Assembly: GCA_002245135.1 (NCBI GenBank)
Contig: NGBS01000313.1
Coordinates: 1 to 64,000, forward strand
Length of the DNA: 64,000 nt
Direction: 5' to 3'
DNA from: Proteromonas lacertae
Taxonomy: Eukaryota > Sar > Bigyra > Opalinata > Proteromonadidae
Shown piece by piece: positions 34,063 to 46,600 of the stretch. Below the pieces are notes generated by a model. That model was not told the origin of the DNA and ran no database searches. It worked only from the letters and a program-made list of their open reading frames with translations. The position numbers and the translations under genes are program-made. The stretch's first letter is position 1, and each line of letters starts with the position of its first letter.

Positions 34063-35447
34063 ATGTCGTTAAACTGTTTATTTTTCGCAATCATCATTAT
34101 CGTCTCATGTGATTATATATATTTTATCCATCTGGTGCAGCAGAAGACTACATCTATACTCTTATGTACAGTTATTACAACATTTCTCTGTCCTTCTTCA
34201 GATACAGAAATGAAGCATTTAATTCAGATGGCATTTTTGACTAGATTAATTCAGATAAAAACCAACAATGTCAAGATTGTGCTATATTCACAATGCGAGT
34301 TGTATAAGAATTTTTCACAAGCTTATGATATATCAATGCTTCCATTTCCAAGAGTCAATGAATATGGCACACCATTTTTCTTAGGAATGATTCATGAAAT
34401 TACACAAGAGTGGCCATCACTCTTTTACCTATATATAAACGGTGATATTTTACTATCTCCAAACACATTCCTACTACTGTCTTATTTTTATAAAAGAATG
34501 CAAGATAGACATATTCGAAGAGAATTCTTAGGTGTTGGCCGAAGAAGAGATTTGCATTTTGCCACATATTCTACATCAACAGGTACACATGAGGATCTAT
34601 GGAAATCAGGAAAGGAACATGGTGTTACAGGAATTGATTTCTTCATCATCACTAAAGACACATATAATGTAACAGAGCAGCAGATATTGAATAATATAAT
34701 AATAGGAAGAAAGCAATATGATAATATATTAGTTGCATTAGCTGTAATTGATCCTAAGATATATGTAGTTGATTGTACTCATGTATTAAAACCAGTTCAT
34801 TTAGATGATTGTAGAATGTGCAAAAAACGATTTTTAAGAGTATATATATATAATTATTTATATAATTATTTAGACTCAAAAGGATTATGATTGGAATATG
34901 AAATATTTACAGGAAATTACGTATGATCGATTTATCAAATATGGTTTTACCGACAAAGTAATAGTCTCAGTAAAAGAAGTACCAGAAGGTAGTAGACAAT
35001 TTGAAATATCAACTTCACCTGTTTATCATAACATCTATTATTTAACTGAATATAATATATACAGAAAACATTGTGCTGATATTGATATAGTATATATGTT
35101 GAGACAAAAACTAGGAAGTTGTTTTATATTGACTGCAATTGAATGTCCAGAAATTGCTTCAGAATGTACGCAGTTTGATGGTGAGAATGTGCCTGATACA
35201 GAGAAATTATCGTCACTTTTGTTGTATAGTGATCCATATAGTCATATTCTAAGTGTATAGTTATTATAATTATTATGAATTATAGAGATTTTCATCAATA
35301 AGAGGAAATAATGTTCCAAATATTTATATATTTGGATTACATTTTATATTTACAGAAAAGCTTGAACCTACACATACTTTGGTTTATCGTAACTCTATAT
35401 TCCCAGGATTAGCTCATTTTAAGAAGAGAGAAATGATTGGTTTATAG
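34063..35447 (+). CDS. Putative GT-A-fold glycosyltransferase, secretory
   Basis: Starts MSLNCLFFAIIIIVSC, a signal or signal-anchor. The body has SILLCTVITTFLCPSSDTE, a nucleotide-sugar-like strand VKIVLYSQCELY, and FYLYINGDILLSP, which resembles the DxD-bearing strand of a family of putative nucleotide-diphospho-sugar transferases with Y-x-N-G/S-D-I-L. A VGRRRDLHF strand and GIDFFIITKDTY follow. A 33-nt intron (about 34842) joins KKRFLR to TQKDYDWNMKY, and another (about 35259) joins PYSHILS to RFSSIRGNN. The stop is TAG at 35445-35447. About 440 aa. Family is inferred from pattern only. Confidence 0.5.
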
Positions 35448-35989
35448 TTAGTATTATTTGTGTAAATATGAATAATAATAAACTCTTTAACCTTTCCTCC
35501 TTCACCTTCTACACTAATCCTTTTTCACTTTACAGATATAATTGGTTCAAGTGTTTATTTTTTTCTTTATTATTTAAAATATTATTATTATTGTTTTTAT
35601 AATACTGTGTGTTTTGATAATTAGTTCGAAACATTTTATAAAAATAGATTCGTTTCAGTTTTGTTTTTATTGTTTTTAATTATGCTGATGATGATTAATA
35701 GTAAAAAGTAGAGATAATAAACATATTACTTCAAAATAACAAAATTGGATTGTAATTAAAATACACAAAATCATCAATTTTAAATGTAGTATGAGATGTT
35801 ATTATAGCATAATATTAGTATTAGAGTGGTAAATAAAATTTACATACATTATTATTACATAGAAAATGAAATCTTGTAACGGATTAATTTTTAATGATAT
35901 TCAGCCAATTAAATTCAATTTATAAGGTTATACTAATATAGCCAGAATTTGCAAGGTACAATACATATTACACCATAAAATTATCAAAA
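35448..35989. other. Intergenic region, no gene seen
   Basis: About 540 bp between the glycosyltransferase-like gene and the Cys-rich gene, both on the plus strand. T-rich tracts and AT repeats; no open frame longer than a few dozen codons looks coding, and no RNA gene is recognised. Confidence 0.5.
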
Positions 35990-37103
35990 ATGGATAGTAA
36001 TGATGACTTTAACATACAATACTGTGATAGTTTTTCACAGGAAGAGTGTTATTTACAAATGAACCAAAATATCTGCAAGCCGTTTAAAAATGAGGGTGAT
36101 ATTTTAGACAAGGGAGTGTGCGAAACAACCTGTTGTAATATAATAGGTTTTGGACAACCTGATGTTATTCTAAATACATCACCTTTTACTTCTCCAAGAG
36201 TTATTGATGACTTGGATGAACTAAATATACAACTAGGCATAGAGAATGGAGAAGAATATAATCAAACTGATGAGATTAATTTACCTTCCCCTATAACGTG
36301 CAATACGAAGTCATTTTACCAAGATGAAAAGGGATCTTTAATAATAACAGAACCTCCACCAAAGAGAAGAATGATTAATTATGTTTATGCAGATTCATAC
36401 TCAGAAATAGCATTAAGCTACAACGCACCAAGCTACAACGCTCCAATAGATAACGCTCCAAGAAACAATGCAGTTGATTTACACATCTACGCTGAGGATA
36501 GTTTATCAGGTGAAGAAGATGAATCAAATTATGTATATTACGAAATAAGCGAACCACCTCCATTACCTTCTCAAGAATTACAACAAGACAAATCACACAA
36601 GAGAAGTAATAAAAGTAAAAAGCAAATTAAAAATAAAACTACTAAAACTCCAATTAAAAGAACTAAAACTTGTAAAAGTATAAATAGTAAATATCCAATA
36701 GGAAAAGAGATTGTAACGAATATGATAGTTGATAGGAATATGCTTCAAAAATATGAAAAATATGTTAGAGAACATACTTTAAAATGTAGTAGTTGTAAAT
36801 AGTTTTTATGTATATGGTATATGTTTAGAATTGATGGTGAATTAATCTGTCAATATTGTGTGAAAGAAAAGAATATAGATAAAGCTAAATTGACTAATAA
36901 TGATATTGCAGAAGAAGAGAATTTCGATGGTATGGAATTGTTCAAAGTGTAATAGACTTGATCATGCTAGACCCATATATTATTTCATGAAGTATAGTAA
37001 CAGAACAAATGAATGGAGAATTGAGAAATCATGCAGATATTGTCTTATTTACAAATCATTTGAATATATTGAAAAGAAAAAACGTAAAAATGCTAAAAAT
37101 TAA
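35990..37103 (+). CDS. Unknown protein with Cys-pair (zinc-binding-like) C-terminus; frame broken
   Basis: Starts MDSNDDFNIQYCDSFSQEEC. The first 270 residues are acidic and polar with a short degenerate repeat (SYNAPSYNAPIDNAP) and a basic tract (KRSNKSKKQIKNKTTK). Three CxxC pairs follow: KCSSCK at about 36783, LICQYCVKEK at about 36845 and WNCSKCNRLDHARPIYY at about 36940, then SCRYCLIY. This suggests zinc ribbons or a small binuclear finger. The frame changes near 36800, where the first frame ends TAG just after SSCK, and near 36930. I could not find splice pairs that keep everything open, so this is either a broken gene or has sequence indels. Family unknown. Confidence 0.45.
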
Positions 37104-37251
37104 ACTACGCTATTATACGAATATTTTATTTCGTGTTTGTGTGATAATATTCTTAGTAAAAATAAATAAATTCCAGAAATATTAAACAAAAAAACTATAA
37201 ATAAAATTTAGTAAGATATAAATAAAATATTACATCAACAATTTATATAAC

Positions 37252-38448
37252 TTATTCATCAGCAAAATCATCATTAAAATCATCTTTATTATCATCATTT
37301 GCTTCTTCAACTGGTTTTGATTCTTCAGCTGTCTTCTGATTGCTTCGGCTTCTTCTAGTAGCTGTTCTGGTTCTTCTGTAGGTTTTGATTCTTCCTCTGC
37401 AGTTAGTTCTGTTTCTTCAACCTTTGTTTCTTCTTCTGGTTTTGATTCCTCTTCAACTGGTTTACTTTCTTCTCCTTCTTCTTCTTCTTCTTCAGCTTTA
37501 GGTTCTGTAGGTGGTTCTAATTCTGTAGATGGTTGTTGTTGTTGTTCTTCTTCTTCTTCTTCTGTAGGCTGTTCTACAGTGGATGGATCTTCATTCACAT
37601 CTTCCACTATCACAGACTGTTGTGTTGATTCTTCTTGTTGTATATTATTATTATTTACTGTTGTAGATGATATTGTTGGATTTACTTCACTTTCTATTGG
37701 ATCTATCTCATCTTCATTATGTTCTACGATTCTTCTACCTCCTGTACTAGGTCGTGCAGAATTGGGGGCTTTTTTTCGGTGGTTCAGGTTTTAACGAATC
37801 TTCACCATTACAAGTTTCTTGTGTTGATTGTAAAGGTGGTAATTTTCTTGGGCTTCGTGCAGATCGTGGTGAATTTCTTCGTGGTGATCTTGGTAAACCA
37901 ACAGCTGGTCTTTTTGCACATAAACTGAATAAAAACTGCTTTCTTTCATATTCTTCTAGTAATTCTTTACGTGGATAGTATGATTCTGTTTTTTCTAATG
38001 CATCTAGTATTACTTCATTTTCTCTAGTTTATTTTATCGAATTCCTGCTTTCTTCTGCTGAGATTTAAACTAGAATAATCATTTTCAGATGTATTCCAAC
38101 AATCGATTGTTGGTACACCTGTTTTTGATATACTCACACCATTACCAAATGATTTATTATCTTTAGCATGTGATTCCATGATTTTCTTTAATTTATCATA
38201 TAATACTTCATTTTCTCTATCAATTTGACGATTACGCACTATTAACATAAAAACTATAATAGAATACTTCTAATTTCAAACTGCTTCTTTTGTTTATTCT
38301 GTACATGTGGATATACTGCTGGAGAAGACGTATCCATTACTCCTCTTGCATTTGATTTAGCCGTAGATTTCATAGTTTTACAATTTTTTTTCAACATCTC
38401 CCTTCTCCTCTTCCACATAAACTCTTCAACGAGGTGATTGCAATACAT
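37252..38448 (-). CDS. CFAP97/Hemingway-like ciliary protein with acidic tail
   Basis: CFAP97 proteins are needed for motile cilia. The N-terminus (MYCNHLVEEFMWKRRREM) and AVYPHVQNKQKKQFEI match the short CFAP97D layout. A 29-nt intron joins EIR to MRNRQIDRENEVLYDKLKKI; the second hallmark SLNLSRRKQEFDKIN-RENEVIL follows. The frame shifts by one base at about 38030 between DKIN and RENEVIL, exactly at an in-frame TAG. A second shift is near the A7 run at about 37770 (PKK to NSARPSTGGRR). A third is near 37345, after which the alternative frame ends FADE. Beyond the core lies a Ser/Pro/Arg-rich part (LPRSPRRNSPRSARS) and a long E/P/K/T tail. It implies that the organism builds flagella. Confidence 0.65.
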
Positions 38449-38727
38449 CTTTCAAAATCTAAAAATTAGATAGTATGGAATTATTATTATATATTAAAAA
38501 GGAAATATAGAAAGATTTTATACTCCTTTGTCGAGAAAAATAAGAATATTTATAAACTGTTTTATTTTCGCACCAGATTTGGGTTGTTTGATTAAGTTTT
38601 GGTTGATCAATAACGATTTTTCTTGTTTAGCTTAAAGAACCATCAAAATCTGCTAGTAGACTTATAGATAATTTATTTATATTATTTAATTTACACATCT
38701 AAAATATTAAATTAGTTCATAATAGTG

Positions 38728-40486
38728 ATGGGAAGTGCTCCTTCAAAAAACAAGAAAGAAGCAAAGAAACCTCCAACTCCAGCTATGCCAATTCAAAAAG
38801 AAGTGTTGAATGAAACAGAGAGTGGTATAAGACAAAACTTAGTTAAACATCACGAAAATGTAAATAATATATGGGATATTTATCAAAAAGGAAAAGTCTT
38901 GGGTGAAGGTATGACTGGTTGTGTTATTGAAGTTGTAAAAATAAGTACAGGTCAAAAGTATAAATAAATATTTTATAAATATAAATAGATTTGCAATGAA
39001 ACAAATTAAAAAAGTTCACATTGATGATAAAATGTTGGAAAGTCTTCGTCTAGAAATTAGTCTACTAAAAGAATTAGATCATCCAAACTGCATCAAATTA
39101 TACGAAACTTATGAAGATAAACGTATTATATATATGATCATGGATGAATGCACAGGAGGAGAGTTGTTCGACAGGCTTGCTGAACAAGCTGGACACCATT
39201 ATAATGAAGCAAAAGCCTCGCAATTAATCACTCAAATGCTGAGAGCAATTGGATATTGTCATAGTAAAGGAATATGTCATAGAGATTTAAAATTAGAAAA
39301 TTTTGTATTTGAAAATAACGAATCTGATGCTGAATTGAAACTAATCGATTTTGGACTAAGTTGTAAATATGGTGCAAAAATCGTAGGGAAAAAAGACAAT
39401 AAAAACAATAAAGAAAAAGAAGAAGATGGAAATGAAGATATTCAATTAAAAAGAATGAGTTCTATCGTCGGTACTCCATATTATATTGCTCCAGAGATAT
39501 TGAAAGGTGAAGGTTATGGTGTAGAATGTGATATGTGGTCAATGGGAGTCATAACATATATTTTACTCACTGGAAGACCTCCGTTTAATGATGTAACCGA
39601 TAAAGGTATAATGCAGAAAGTAGTGAAAGGTGTTTATAGTAAGAATTTGGCTGCTTATACTCAAATATCGAAGGAAGGGAAAGATTTTATTGATCAGTTA
39701 TTACAAATGGATGCGAAGAAGAGATTGACTGCTTCTGAAGCATTAAAACATAATTGGATAGAGAATGCTAAGAATTTAGAGCCAAATCTAGCAGAAGCTT
39801 TGAATGAAGATATTGTAGAGAGTTTAACACGTTTCGATGGTTATAGTAAACTAAAAAAAACTGCTTTAGAAGCATTAGCATTTACCTTATCAGTTGATGA
39901 GATTAAAGACTTAAGAAAAGCCTTTGAAGCAATTGATGCAGATGGAAATGGTATTATTACAACTGAAGAACTAACAAAGGCAATGGAAAAGAGTGGTATT
40001 AAAGATGAAAAGACTTTGAAATTGTTTAAAAGTATTGATACTAATAACAGTGGATTGATTTCTTACTCTGAATTTTTAGCTGCAACTATGAGAAAGAAGA
40101 TTATATCTGATGAAGAAAGATTGGTAGAAGCATTTGATAAATTAGATCGAGATGGTAATGGATACTTAGAAATTGATGACTTTATGCAGTTGATGGGTAA
40201 GGATTTTAACAGAGAAGAAGTGGAAGAGATGATTAAATCTGCTGATAAATCAAAAGACGGTAAAATAGATTTTGATGAATTTTTGCAGATGATGAGAGGT
40301 GCTTATTATAAATTAACACTTGATCCTAACAATCCACCTGAAATTCCGAAGATTGAGGATAATAGTGAGGCTACATCACCTAAATTACCTAAAGAGAATG
40401 AAGAAGCTAAGAAGGAAGAGGAAGGACAACAACAACAACAACAACAACCAAAAGAGAATGAAGATGCTGGTAAAACAGCTGAGTAG
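38728..40486 (+). CDS. Calcium-dependent protein kinase (CDPK)
   Basis: Ser/Thr kinase directly activated by calcium, about 575 aa. The ATG at 38728 gives MGSAPSKNKKEAKK, a likely N-myristoylation site at Gly2. Gly loop: LGEGMTGCV. A 31-nt intron (38958-38988) falls just before the catalytic Lys in FAMKQIKK. Catalytic loop HRDLKLENF, LIDFGLS (DFG), activation segment VGTPYYIAPEIL, and DMWSMGVITYILLTGRPPF. The autoinhibitory junction follows (ESLTRFDGYSKLKKTALEAL). Four EF-hands: DADGNGIITTEE, DTNNSGLISYSE, DRDGNGYLEIDD and DKSKDGKIDFDE, all with good ligand positions. The tail is K/E/Q-rich. Textbook order for plant, alveolate and some other protist CDPKs; not known from animals or fungi. Confidence 0.93.
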
Positions 40487-40594
40487 ATATGATGTCTTTT
40501 ATTTTTAGTACCATATGATTATTATATATTGATAGAATGTAATTGTTGTTTGTTTTTTATACAAGAGCTGAGTTTGATTCCTATTTGGCTTGAA

Positions 40595-41307
40595 ATGTCG
40601 AGTTATTTATTTTCATTAAAATTCATTATTTTGATGAATCAGTTTGTTAAATATGCAGCTGTTGTAAGTACATGGATTTATGAATTCATGAACATGTATT
40701 TTTGATATTTATTTTTGTATTTAGTCCAAATGCTGTTGATATGGCAAAAAGAATAACGGAAGTTTCACATCCATCAATTAACTTAACATCTTCACTGCTG
40801 TATAACGTTAGTGGATTGCTTTATGGATTAGTTACTCTACAAATTCCATTAATAACTACACATTTACCATTATTGGTTCTTACAATTATATATTGTCATT
40901 ATAAATCAGTTCAAATAAATAAAACAATATATATAGGTAGAACATCAAGGATAGTGTTGATTTGTTTTTTATGTACTTGCGTTCCGGTTTTTTTCTTAAG
41001 AAATAAAATAACACCAACAGTTTTTGGAACACTTTTCATATTCAGTTTTCTATCAGTGTTATACCTACCACTTATTCACACAGGTGAGATTATTCATTAC
41101 AAAACAACAGTTGACGTTTCTCTTTCTCAGTCAGTATCACTGCTGTTTTCATGTATATTTTGGTCAATATATGGTTATTCAAATTCAGATTTATTCATTT
41201 TGTTTTCATATAGTGTAGGTATATGTTTATTAGTTGTTCAATTAGTTCTTACAGTTATATATCCTTCTAGAAGAAGAGAGTCTATAACATTGTTGTTAGA
41301 ACACTAA
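40595..41307 (+). CDS. SWEET/MtN3-family sugar transporter
   Basis: Seven-TM uniporter with two MtN3 repeats, 227 aa, the usual size. The ATG at 40595 (MSSYLFSLKFIILM) is joined by a 29-nt intron (GTATTTTT...TTTAG, about 40697-40725) in phase: WIYEFMN to IPNAVDMAKRITE. First repeat: NLTSSLLYNVSGLLYGLVTL with PLLVLTIIYCHYK. The linker TM follows (IVLICFLCTCVPVFFL). Second repeat: EIIHYKTTVDVSLSQSVS, LLFSCIFWSIYGYSNSDLFI and VGICLLVVQLVLTVIYPS. The pattern (polar substrate N in LYN, W-YG, N/D before the helix, Q near the end) fits SWEETs. The sugar is unknown. Confidence 0.75.
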
Positions 41308-41458
41308 AATATATAAATAATAAATTAAGATGATATATATATATATTTATTCTTCATATTTGTTTATATTTGTTGATGTAATAATATATTAGTTTATAAT
41401 GCTTTGAATAATGTGATAAACAAATAATACGCTATAATACATTTTAATACATTTTAAT

Positions 41459-43626
41459 ATGTATTTATCACACTATATGTCAAACAGCTATTCTATTAAC
41501 TTACCAATCCCCAAAGAGGGATTAATGAATTACTTCAGCGATAAAGAATATAATGATGTGGTATTTGTAGTTGAAGAAGAAGAAATCAGTTGTATTTCAA
41601 TGTTTTTGAAAAAGAATAATGTACTATTAAAGAACATGATAGAAGACGATAAGAGAGAAGAAAAAATCAAGACAGAAAAGGTGAGTGTAGTAGGTTTTAG
41701 TAATTTACTGAAATACTATAGTTATGGTTCATTAGAAATAGATGAGAATAATTTCAATGATATTCTTGTAGCATGTATGTGTTATAATGAAATGACCCTA
41801 TTAGAAGAATGTAAAAAGTATATATTGAAGAATAGTAATATAAAGTTAATCCAAAGAATGTTTAACGAAATTCCAATGAATGAATATCAACCTTTACAAG
41901 AGATAAAATTTAAATTAAGTGATTATTTTAGAATATATGGATATGAAATATTTAAAGATGAAAATTTGTATAATAACAATATAGACTTACTGAAATATGC
42001 ATTAACAATGAATGATTTCGTGATAAAGAGTGAGAATTATTTATTCAATCAATTAAGAAAGATAGAAAAGAATAGTGGAGATAAGAAAAATGAAGTGATA
42101 AAATTATATACAGAAATAAAGAAAGATGAATTAGAAGAAAAAGAAGAGAAAGAATTAATGGAATTATTAAAAGAAAATGGAGATGAAGAAGAAAATGAAA
42201 TGAAGAGAATAAAACGAATATATATTCACCCTGAACCAACAAGTGATAAAGAATTCAATAAATGGTTTTATTTATACTGTTTGAAACATGAAACAAATAA
42301 CAAATGGTTATTAGATGAAAAATACTACCAATATCAACTGAGTTTATTAAATTTAAAATCATTCATTCCTAGATTATTAAACAATGATATTATCTTGACA
42401 TTAAGTAATACAGTAGATTTAATCTATGATTTTAAATTGGAATATGATACTGAATGTATAATTATTTTATGTAATAATATATGAATAGTGAAATTTAGTT
42501 ATCCTCAAATTTTGAAAAACCTTTCATCAAAATACAAGCTCGCTCAAAAGAAAATAAAAGAAATTGAAGAGAATAAAAAGAGTGAGAAAGTACACAAAAA
42601 ATCAGAAGAAGAAATGGCTATACCAGAAATTCCAATAGAAAAAGAAGAAGAAAAAGAAGAAGAAAAAGAAAAAGAGGAAGAATTAGATCTTTTGCATAAT
42701 CAAAATAACTCAATCATAAAAGCCATGTTATTGTTGTGTAATAACTGTATAATATTATCATTTTATTTTGTAATGTAGTTGATATTATTCCATTGATTAA
42801 ATATGAATGTGAAGATGAGAATATATTCACCAATTTCAAACAATTCTTTCCAAAATATCTTTCATTTTGTAAAGAATTATTCCATTATTACAAATCAAGG
42901 AATGTATATCAACAAAATGTTTCATCAAAAACATTTCCTCCTTCATATTTCAAATATCCTATAATTGAATATACAATTCCATTTTCATCATTACCATTTA
43001 TAATAAAAAGTGATTTTATAGGAGAAAAATGTGATTTTTCAATTAAATCCAATCAATATTTTGGATCTTCACATATATCTTGTGATAAATATTCAGGGGA
43101 TTTAACAATTAATGGAGATACTGAGGATACTTTTAAAGTAATCTGTAAAAATGATAGTGGATTAATAACAACAGAAATAAAAATAGAAGCTGTAGATGTA
43201 GGGGAAGGGTATAAATCAAACAATATTATAACATATACTCAACAAAATCATCGTGTGAATTTCAATAATTGTAATAATGAGTATTTTGTATTTGATAAGT
43301 GTTTTAGAAAAGGAATTTATGAAATAAAATGTAGTTGTAATAATGTGAATATAAAAGCATGTACAACAAGTCAAAATAGAGATGAAAGACCTTATAGTTC
43401 ATTTGGTGGAAGTGTAAATAAGAATAAATTATATGATATTTGCAACAATAGTAATGGAAATATATTAATACTCTTTGATTTACTAAATAAACAACTAGGA
43501 TGTAGAAATGATAATGAAAAAGATATAAGAATAATACATAATAATATAGAAACACCAATATATATGATGATTGGAAATACAAGTGGTAATTCTTCCTTTG
43601 AAATTAAAAGTATTAGTAAAAAATAA
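41459..43626 (+). CDS. BTB-BACK protein, intact paralogue
   Basis: Full-length relative of the genes at 1683 and 6480. The N-terminus SINLPIPKEGLMNYFSDKEY leads into the BTB domain (DVVFVVEEEEI ... LLKYYSYGSLEI ... CKKYIL). A BACK-like helical part contains GYEIFKDENLY and DFVIKSENYLFNQL. The middle is highly charged (E/K runs). An intron of about 33 nt near 42450 joins EYDTE to LKFSYPQILKNLSS, and one near 42740 joins LLLCNN to FDIIPLIKYECEDE. The C-terminal beta-rich domain contains SSHISCDKYSGDL and ends SSFEIKSISKK. It lacks the 600-residue Q/N insert of the 6480 gene. All frames open. Possible Cullin-3 adaptor; substrate unknown. Confidence 0.72.
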
Positions 43627-43651
43627 TTTCTATAAATAAATAACAATATTA

Positions 43652-46600
43652 TTATAAACTAATTGGTTTACTTCTATTATGATTGTTGTATATTCTTTTT
43701 CTATATTCTTCATAACTATACCATGTAGCTCCAACTATAGTAATTCCAGCTCCAATTGTTCCTAAAGCTGGGTTGAATAATAAAGGGACAGGGCAGTGGC
43801 GGGACAAGGGCATGTCCCGGGCAAAAATTGAAAGGGGCGTCCTTTATACTATCTAAAAATAGAAAAGGGTACAATTTGCCCTTTTCAATTATTTTATTTG
43901 AATTTTTATATTTTGTGCGATTTTAGGGATATTAAACGCTATAAAAATATTTATTCTTTTCATAATTATGTATTATTATCTTATAACAATAACAAACAAT
44001 AATATTTCATTATAATAATAGCCTTAAAAGTAAGGGCTTTGAGATCCTTCATCACTAAAACCTTCATCACTAGAACTTTCATTTTCATCACTAGAACTTT
44101 TATCTTCATCACTAGAATTTTCATCACTTAAACCTTCATCGCTAGAACTACCAGAACTTTCATCTTCATCACCAGAACATTGATAATCTAAAGTGTCATA
44201 TACTATATTGTTATCAATTTCATTCAGCACATCTAAATTATATTCTTCTTCACTAATATCATTATCATCTTCATTTCTATCTTTTTCTTTGTTTTTTTCT
44301 TTTAATAAATCATATTTTATTCTTAAAATATTATTTATAGTATTAAGCTGTAATTTATTTCTAATATGATTATGAACTATTCCCTCAATACTAAATGAAC
44401 GTTCAATAAATGAGCTTGTGACAGGAATAGTTGAAAGAATATCATATAGCTTCTTAACATTTGGGTAAAAAACTCCATACATATTGTACCATATATTAGT
44501 TGATATCTTTTTCGAAAATATATCTGAAGGGCACTTTTTGGAGTATGGTTTTCTTCTTTCAAAATGATATATCTCATTTAATGCTTTCTGATTTAAAATA
44601 GGGCTGAATTTAGATAATATATATCTTTTTATATTATCCTTCTCCATGTCTGAAAATTTATGTTTACTGTTTATGTCTAAAAATTCATATAGAGCTAAAA
44701 TGCTGTAGTTTGCATGTCTAGTCTCTTTTTTTATAATGTCTTTAATAAGTTCTTTTTCACTTGATGACCTTTTCATTAACTTTCTTTTAATTTTGGTCAA
44801 TATTCTGAAACCATCATTTAATGTAGATGAATCTTTGCATAATAAGTGTATATTTGTGGAAATATATTTTGCAATCTTGTAGCATTCTTTAATTTCTGGT
44901 ATATCTTCTTCCTTTAATAATTTTATCTGTAATAAAATTTCTTTATTGAGTAATATTTTTCTAAATACATCGCTATAGCTTGACCATCTCGTATCACATC
45001 CCTTGCGTATTTGGATATTTTTTTGTATAATTGAATATATAATTTCTCTAATCTTTTGATTATTATTTAACTTATGAATAATGTCATTACACATGATTAT
45101 CACTTTTTTGTATTTCTCTATTTCGAATACTTTTTTACTGATTAAGTTTAGGATGTGTGCTAAACATCCAAACTTTACTACAGGTCTATTTATTTTTTTC
45201 TCTAAAATACTACTTATCTTTTTCATGGTGTAGTTGTTATCACTACTCACAGCAACAATGTTTTTAATATCTAGTTTATACTTCACTAATGTTTGAATTA
45301 TTAATTCCACTATATTTTCTGATGTTTCTCGTTTATGTAAATAAATGGATTCCAAAAACGAAATATCACTGCTTTTCTTTATTGCCAAATTAATAACGTT
45401 TTCATTGGTTACTGATTTCCAAGAGTCCACAATTATACATATTTTACTGTTATCTACAATTTCCTTTACTATTCTTTCTGCTTCTTCGTTCATTGATGCT
45501 TTTATTTTGTTTATTGTTATTGACTTTGTAGTTGGATTTAATGCATATATTAGATTTTTAAAGGATTTAGATTGTATGGTTCTGAAAGCTAAGTTATTTT
45601 CTATAAGATATTTGGTCACCATTAAGTTTATTGCACGTTCATCATATCTCAATTCTGTAAGTTTTGATTGGATTAGCTTTTCACTACATCTAATTTAATA
45701 AATATAATAAATATATTTATACTTTTTGTAATGACGTTTCAAATTAGTGCAATGAGCAATAATCATTGCCTTGCACCTTCTGCATTGAATTCTGTTGTAT
45801 TTTTCAAGGGGTTTCTTTAACACCACATCTTCATTAAAGTATCTATACACAGCATCTCTCGTTTTACCCATATACAATTGAAATGCAAAATGATAGCTCG
45901 AAATTCTCAAACCATTTTCTAAATATTCAAATAATTGCTTGAAATACATTAAGTAGTATGCAAAATATACTAAATAGTAATTTTGAAATAGTTTTTCTAT
46001 TAGTTTATGAAATATATTATGTTATTATCATAACAAGTACTATTGATTATCAATTAACTGAAAATACCCATTCTATAGCTATACTTCTTAATTATCTATA
46101 TGATATATGTGTAATATACAAAATTATTTATTATATAAATTTCATTTATGTTCAGTGACGTCAATCACCTTGAAATGTACATAATGTATATATATGCATA
46201 TCAGAATATGATATACAGTATGTATATTCTATATAATTAGTATATATGCATAAACATATGATATTATATAATCATAAGAAAAGTAGATGACTATTATGCT
46301 ATAATACACAATAATATATCCTTTTTAACATATGTTAGTATATCTAGATGATAATATGGAAAAGTTATAACAAAAAATCAGAAAAAATATACTACAGCAT
46401 AACACATGGTAATATTACTATGCCCGAGCAGTAAGGGGCAGGCTTCTTTTCAGCTGAAAAAAAAGGGGCAAAAATAGGGCAAAATTCGAAAAGGACGCCC
46501 TTTATCGAACCCAGTCCTAAAGGAGTTAATTCAGAGTTAAATAAAATAACTGAAAGAAAAACCATCACAACTTGTTTCACATTTCCTCCAACAGTAATCC

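Noticed and set aside
37600-38040. Euplotes-like +1 frameshifting at stop codons
   Set aside because: Skipping the T of an in-frame stop rejoins frames in several genes, for example DKIN-REN at 38030 and LDPT-SRLSRG at 17332. But any upstream +1 indel gives the same result. The PurD break at 31641 must lie before the stop, and several breaks need -1. Not supported on present evidence.
45958-46158. Plus-strand open frame in the 5' part of the hAT element
   Set aside because: Short, AT-driven, no motif, and antisense to the element.
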